A stretch of 34,921 nt of DNA from Clostridium sp. D53t1_180928_C8. GTDB lineage: Bacteria > Bacillota > Clostridia > Clostridiales > Clostridiaceae. The stretch lies in contig NZ_JADPEL010000035.1 in the NCBI RefSeq assembly GCF_015667795.1, forward strand, positions 1 to 34,921. Reading direction: 5' to 3'. Made by a program: the position numbers and the translations under genes. Shown one piece after another: positions 34,836 through 34,921 of the stretch. Positions within the stretch are counted from its first letter, which is position 1; each line of letters begins with the position of its first letter. The notes beneath the pieces are model-generated. The model saw only the letters and a program-made list of their open reading frames with translations, was not told the origin of the DNA and made no database searches.

Positions 34836-34921
34836 GAATTATCTGCATACATATCAGAAGTATTAAGAGGTTCCTTTAATGCTGTAGATAAGGGACAAAT
34901 GGAAGCTGCTTTATCTATAGG
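34836..34921 (+). pseudogene. 5'-truncated amino-acid ABC transporter permease
   Basis: The right edge encodes ELSAYISEVLRGSFNAVDKG and then QMEAALSIG, the EAA-loop region of polar amino-acid ABC permeases (HisM/GlnP type). In intact proteins this lies about 100 residues from the start. Here the frame is closed by TAG at 34833-34835, and no ATG, GTG or TTG start precedes the motif. A ribosome-binding-like GAAAGGGGG stands immediately upstream. The front of the gene seems deleted, so this is probably a pseudogene that continues beyond the window. Confidence 0.65.

Overview
The window is very AT-rich and uses codons such as AGA, ATA and TTA heavily. It has strong Gram-positive ribosome-binding sites, an LPXTG-anchored protein and many intrinsic terminators. 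The gene content (NagJ-like GH84, anaerobic-type sulfatases with Cys in the active-site motif, candidate sporulation promoter) points to an anaerobic, host-associated Clostridium (Clostridium sensu stricto). I cannot name the species from the sequence.

Region 1 (1-16407) is a sulfated-glycan utilisation locus. A membrane-spanning AraC-type regulator (201-2402, minus) overlaps the next minus-strand gene, cut by the window edge, and diverges from a sugar ABC importer: two LplB/YtcP-type permeases and a lipoprotein binding protein (2728-6314). Then follow two sulfatases, a GH2 glycosidase, a GH20 hexosaminidase and a third sulfatase (6429-15124). None of these five enzymes has a signal peptide. 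The picture is import of intact sulfated oligosaccharides, then desulfation and exo-cleavage in the cytoplasm. There is no lyase or GH88, and the GH2 lacks the Asn-x-Lys signature of beta-glucuronidases. I infer a Gal/GlcNAc-type sulfated substrate (mucin O-glycan or keratan sulfate) rather than a uronic-acid glycosaminoglycan. The importer ATPase and the sulfatase-maturing radical SAM enzyme are not in the window. An orphan EutH-type permease (15319-16407) follows behind its own promoter.

Region 2 (16408-20756) is one large cell-wall-anchored GH84 beta-N-acetylglucosaminidase (1302 aa) with beta-sandwich modules and an LPQTG anchor. A leader of about 290 nt precedes it, with a consensus promoter and a strong terminator hairpin just before the ribosome-binding site: an attenuator or a small RNA.

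Region 3 (20843-23597) holds a minus-strand MFS transporter, diverging from an ECF-type S component coupled to an amidohydrolase.

Region 4 (23650-29290) is an OmpR-type response regulator, its histidine kinase and a heterodimeric ABC exporter. The same pair of 11-bp direct repeats sits at the same distance from the -10 in front of the regulator and in front of the exporter, which strongly suggests self-contained regulation.

Region 5 (29312-34921) is mixed: a flavodoxin-domain protein, an orphan AAA/ABC-like ATPase, a Gfo/Idh/MocA oxidoreductase, two proteins of unknown function (one behind a sporulation-type promoter), leucyl/phenylalanyl-tRNA-protein transferase (aat), and at the right edge a 5'-truncated amino-acid ABC permease remnant.
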